DNA of 6,927 nt from Thermoprotei archaeon (GTDB lineage: Archaea; Thermoproteota; Thermoprotei; Thermofilales; B15-G2): assembly GCA_003649445.1 (NCBI GenBank), contig QMRV01000092.1:1-6927 (forward strand), read 5' to 3'. The notes below the pieces were generated by a model, which saw nothing but the letters and a program-made list of their open reading frames with translations, was not told the DNA's origin and did no database searches. A program made the translations under genes and the position numbers. This document shows, piece after piece, positions 5,723 through 6,927 of the stretch (the first letter of the stretch is position 1; each line of letters begins with the position of its first letter).

Positions 5723-5730
5723 CTCTAGTA

Positions 5731-6150
5731 TTATCTGCTTTGCTCAGCTATGAATTCTTCGTATATTCTTTTAACTTTCTCAGCTAAAGGTCCTTCTCCT
5801 TCTACTCCTTTCTCGCTAACCCGAATTCTATCCATAACTACTATTACTCTGGCGTCTTCATAGTACTTCACCATATGCGGAAATACTTTCTCTAGTCTTT
5901 CAGCTAGTTTTTCTAAATCTAAAATCATTTCCCTTACTAATATTTCGGACACTGCATGAGAATATATGAAAACTCTTGAGTAAGTATTTCCTTCATTGTC
6001 CCTAGCATCTGCCAGACAAATATTAAAGGAAGAGGGATCTACTGTGTAGAGTTTTCCGCTATATACTCTTCCCGTAGTTGTTCTGACCTCAACGTTTTTG
6101 TCCACTAGCGACGCTAGCTCAACAACAAGCTTGCGCATTGCGTAGCCCAC
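5731..6150 (-). CDS. Sm-like RNA-binding protein with C-terminal extension (SmAP3 type)
   Basis: This 139-residue protein has an Sm fold at about residues 7-73. The Sm1 region (KNVEVRTTTGRVYSGKLYTV at 18-37, continuing to Asp51) is followed by an Sm2-like strand pair VFIYSHAVSEILV (60-72), where the usual IRG is replaced by YSH. A conserved C-terminal domain (78-139) ends in GPLAEKVKRIYEEF. Sm core plus such an extension matches SmAP3 proteins of crenarchaea, which form heptamer-based rings. A role in RNA binding or turnover is inferred. The start may be GTG at 6150, four bases after a GGTGA Shine-Dalgarno match (6154-6158), or ATG at 6138, which begins directly with MRKLVVEL. I give the longer form because the ribosome site fits it better. 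It is the first gene of an operon with tgtA. Confidence 0.85.
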   Translation of the reverse strand: MGYAMRKLVVELASLVDKNVEVRTTTGRVYSGKLYTVDPSSFNICLADARDNEGNTYSRVFIYSHAVSEILVREMILDLEKLAERLEKVFPHMVKYYEDARVIVVMDRIRVSEKGVEGEGPLAEKVKRIYEEFIAEQSR

Positions 6151-6163
6151 TCTGTCACCGCCA

Positions 6164-6189
6164 AAAATATAGCACCAAAATTATATAAA
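6164..6189. promoter_or_regulatory. Divergent promoter region between the Sm-like gene and rpo8
   Basis: The 71-base gap has two TATA candidates. TTATATAAA at 6181-6189 is nearly symmetrical. On the plus strand its centre lies about 37 bases before the ATG at 6222, giving a leader of roughly 10 bases. On the minus strand it predicts a start near 6159, just upstream of the Sm-like GTG. A second element, AAAAATATAG at 6164-6173 (minus strand CTATATTTTT), would start minus-strand RNA near 6142 and suit the internal ATG at 6138 as a leaderless start. One TATA box serving both directions is plausible but not proven. Confidence 0.45.
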
Positions 6190-6221
6190 TTACTGCCATC
6201 TCTAGTGAAAACGACGAGATT

Positions 6222-6584
6222 ATGGAAGAAGAAATGATTATAGATGATATTGAATCGCGCGAGGGTCTAACAATACTCACTTTAGCTAGTAAGAACAAAG
6301 ATATCAAAATAATATTTGAGCTCCCAGACCAGATTTTAAGAGAAGCTAATATTTCTCCAGAAAAAGATTCGAAAATATTTTTCAAAATGCTTCCAGAGGA
6401 ATTCGAAGAAAATGAATGGAAAGTATATGCAGAAGGGATATACTATCTTAGAAAGAAGGAAAACGAAAACACATTATACTATATATCGGTAGGCGGACTA
6501 CAGCTTAAAGTAATCTCTAAGAATCCCATAAATCTTTTAGAGAACAACAAAATATTATCAAAATTTTATATAGGATTAAAGTAA
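6222..6584 (+). CDS. rpo8: RNA polymerase subunit Rpo8 (RpoG, Rpb8 homologue)
   Basis: This 120-residue protein aligns by eye with eukaryotic Rpb8. The central part DIKIIFELPDQIL (27-39) and DSKIFFKML (49-57) correspond to the strands of the OB-like fold. NEWKVYAEGIYYL (64-76) corresponds to Rpb8's DYVMYGKVYKF, and YYISVGGLQLKV (86-97) to the signature AYVSFGGLLMRL; the GGL at 91-93 is the strongest single clue. Rpb8 orthologues in archaea are reported from hyperthermophilic crenarchaea and korarchaea, so this also supports the taxonomic placement. It would sit at the periphery of RNA polymerase. The ATG at 6222 follows a TATA box with a short leader; a second in-frame ATG is at 6234. The 3' end overlaps the converging gene by 19 bases. 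The family is short and divergent, so some doubt remains. Confidence 0.75.
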   Translation: MEEEMIIDDIESREGLTILTLASKNKDIKIIFELPDQILREANISPEKDSKIFFKMLPEEFEENEWKVYAEGIYYLRKKENENTLYYISVGGLQLKVISKNPINLLENNKILSKFYIGLK

Positions 6585-6927
6585 TTCTTCAATAAATTAT
6601 CTATATCCTGTAAAGATATTTCCATACAATTCTTATTAATAACTCTTTGTAATATTTCATATAGTACCGCAAGACCGACCGAAACATTACTATAAAAATA
6701 CTTATACACTATTTCAGCTAAATAATTAAATAATTGTTCATCAAGAAAACTTACAGGACAGTTAGTTAAACTAAAACGATACATAAAAATATCTTTTAAT
6801 TCTTTCATCGAATACCGTGGTAAATCTATTAGGTATTTCTCATTGATACAATTCATTTCCCTTAACATTTCAATTAATTTTATTGATTTAATTTTAGTTG
6901 AAATAAAGCAAGTCATATTTATATTGC
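6566..6927 (-). CDS. Partial AAA+ ATPase, C-terminal part resembling Orc1/Cdc6 without winged helix
   Basis: The frame stays open to the right edge, with at least three more codons upstream of the first visible Met (minus-strand 6914-6916). That Met is therefore probably internal, and the gene begins outside the window. The visible part starts with a hydrophobic strand ending FISTK, in the position of AAA+ sensor 1. It continues to LIDLPRYSMKELKDIFMYR, which resembles the Orc1/Cdc6 segment where Pro-x-Tyr precedes the lid and its EL.DI...R helix. A helical lid follows, with VGLAVLYEILQRV taking the place of the sensor 2 helix (no GDxR arginine). It stops soon after, so the winged-helix DNA-binding domain of Orc1/Cdc6 is missing. 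It may be a replication-initiator relative, another AAA+ switch ATPase or a decayed copy; the Walker motifs are not in the window. Confidence 0.6.
   Translation of the reverse strand, partial: NINMTCFISTKIKSIKLIEMLREMNCINEKYLIDLPRYSMKELKDIFMYRFSLTNCPVSFLDEQLFNYLAEIVYKYFYSNVSVGLAVLYEILQRVINKNCMEISLQDIDNLLKNYFNPI

Noticed and set aside
6155..6385. Open frame of 76 codons on the minus strand, Ile/Ser-rich.
   Set aside because: It is antisense to rpo8 and the divergent promoter; the runs of Ile and Ser are the complement of acidic codons.

Overview
The window is a dense stretch of an archaeal chromosome, most likely from a hyperthermophilic member of the Thermoproteota (Crenarchaeota/TACK group). 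The evidence is an archaeal 7S SRP RNA, an archaeosine-type tRNA-guanine transglycosylase, an Sm-like protein of the long SmAP3 kind, an Rpb8-like RNA polymerase subunit (in archaea known from crenarchaea and korarchaea) and several near-leaderless promoters. Protein genes are A+T-rich, while the two structured RNA genes are strongly G+C-rich, the usual sign of a low-GC hyperthermophile. I cannot name the species.

Layout. Bases 1-1741 (minus strand) hold five tightly packed, mostly overlapping genes for small proteins, each with one N-terminal membrane helix; two have a prepilin-like Arg-Gly site before the helix. They look like pilin or pseudopilin components. The last runs off the left edge, and the 49-residue third gene is easily overlooked. 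Bases 1780-1853 (minus) are an intronless tRNA with anticodon CAU. Divergent from it, 1955-2890 (plus) encodes a TtuA/Ncs6-type tRNA 2-thiolation enzyme. Bases 2956-3293 (plus) are the SRP RNA, followed after 27 bases by a PAC2-family proteasome chaperone (3321-4073). Converging on that is a minus-strand operon of a SmAP3-like Sm protein (5731-6150) and TgtA (4064-5722). A short A+T-rich promoter region separates the Sm gene from a divergent Rpo8 gene (6222-6584), which converges on the C-terminal part of an AAA+ protein resembling Orc1/Cdc6 (6566 to the right edge).

Apart from the pilin-like block, the genes serve RNA and information processing: tRNA, tRNA thiolation, archaeosine formation, Sm-type RNA binding, the SRP RNA, transcription and perhaps replication, with one proteostasis gene.

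The most unusual observation is in the SRP RNA. Helix 8, the universal SRP54-binding element, is interrupted by 20 bases (3168-3187). Removing exactly those bases restores a perfect CCC-GGGA-GGG tetraloop hairpin. This is either an intron-like insertion removed from the transcript or a real expansion that abolishes the conserved tetraloop.
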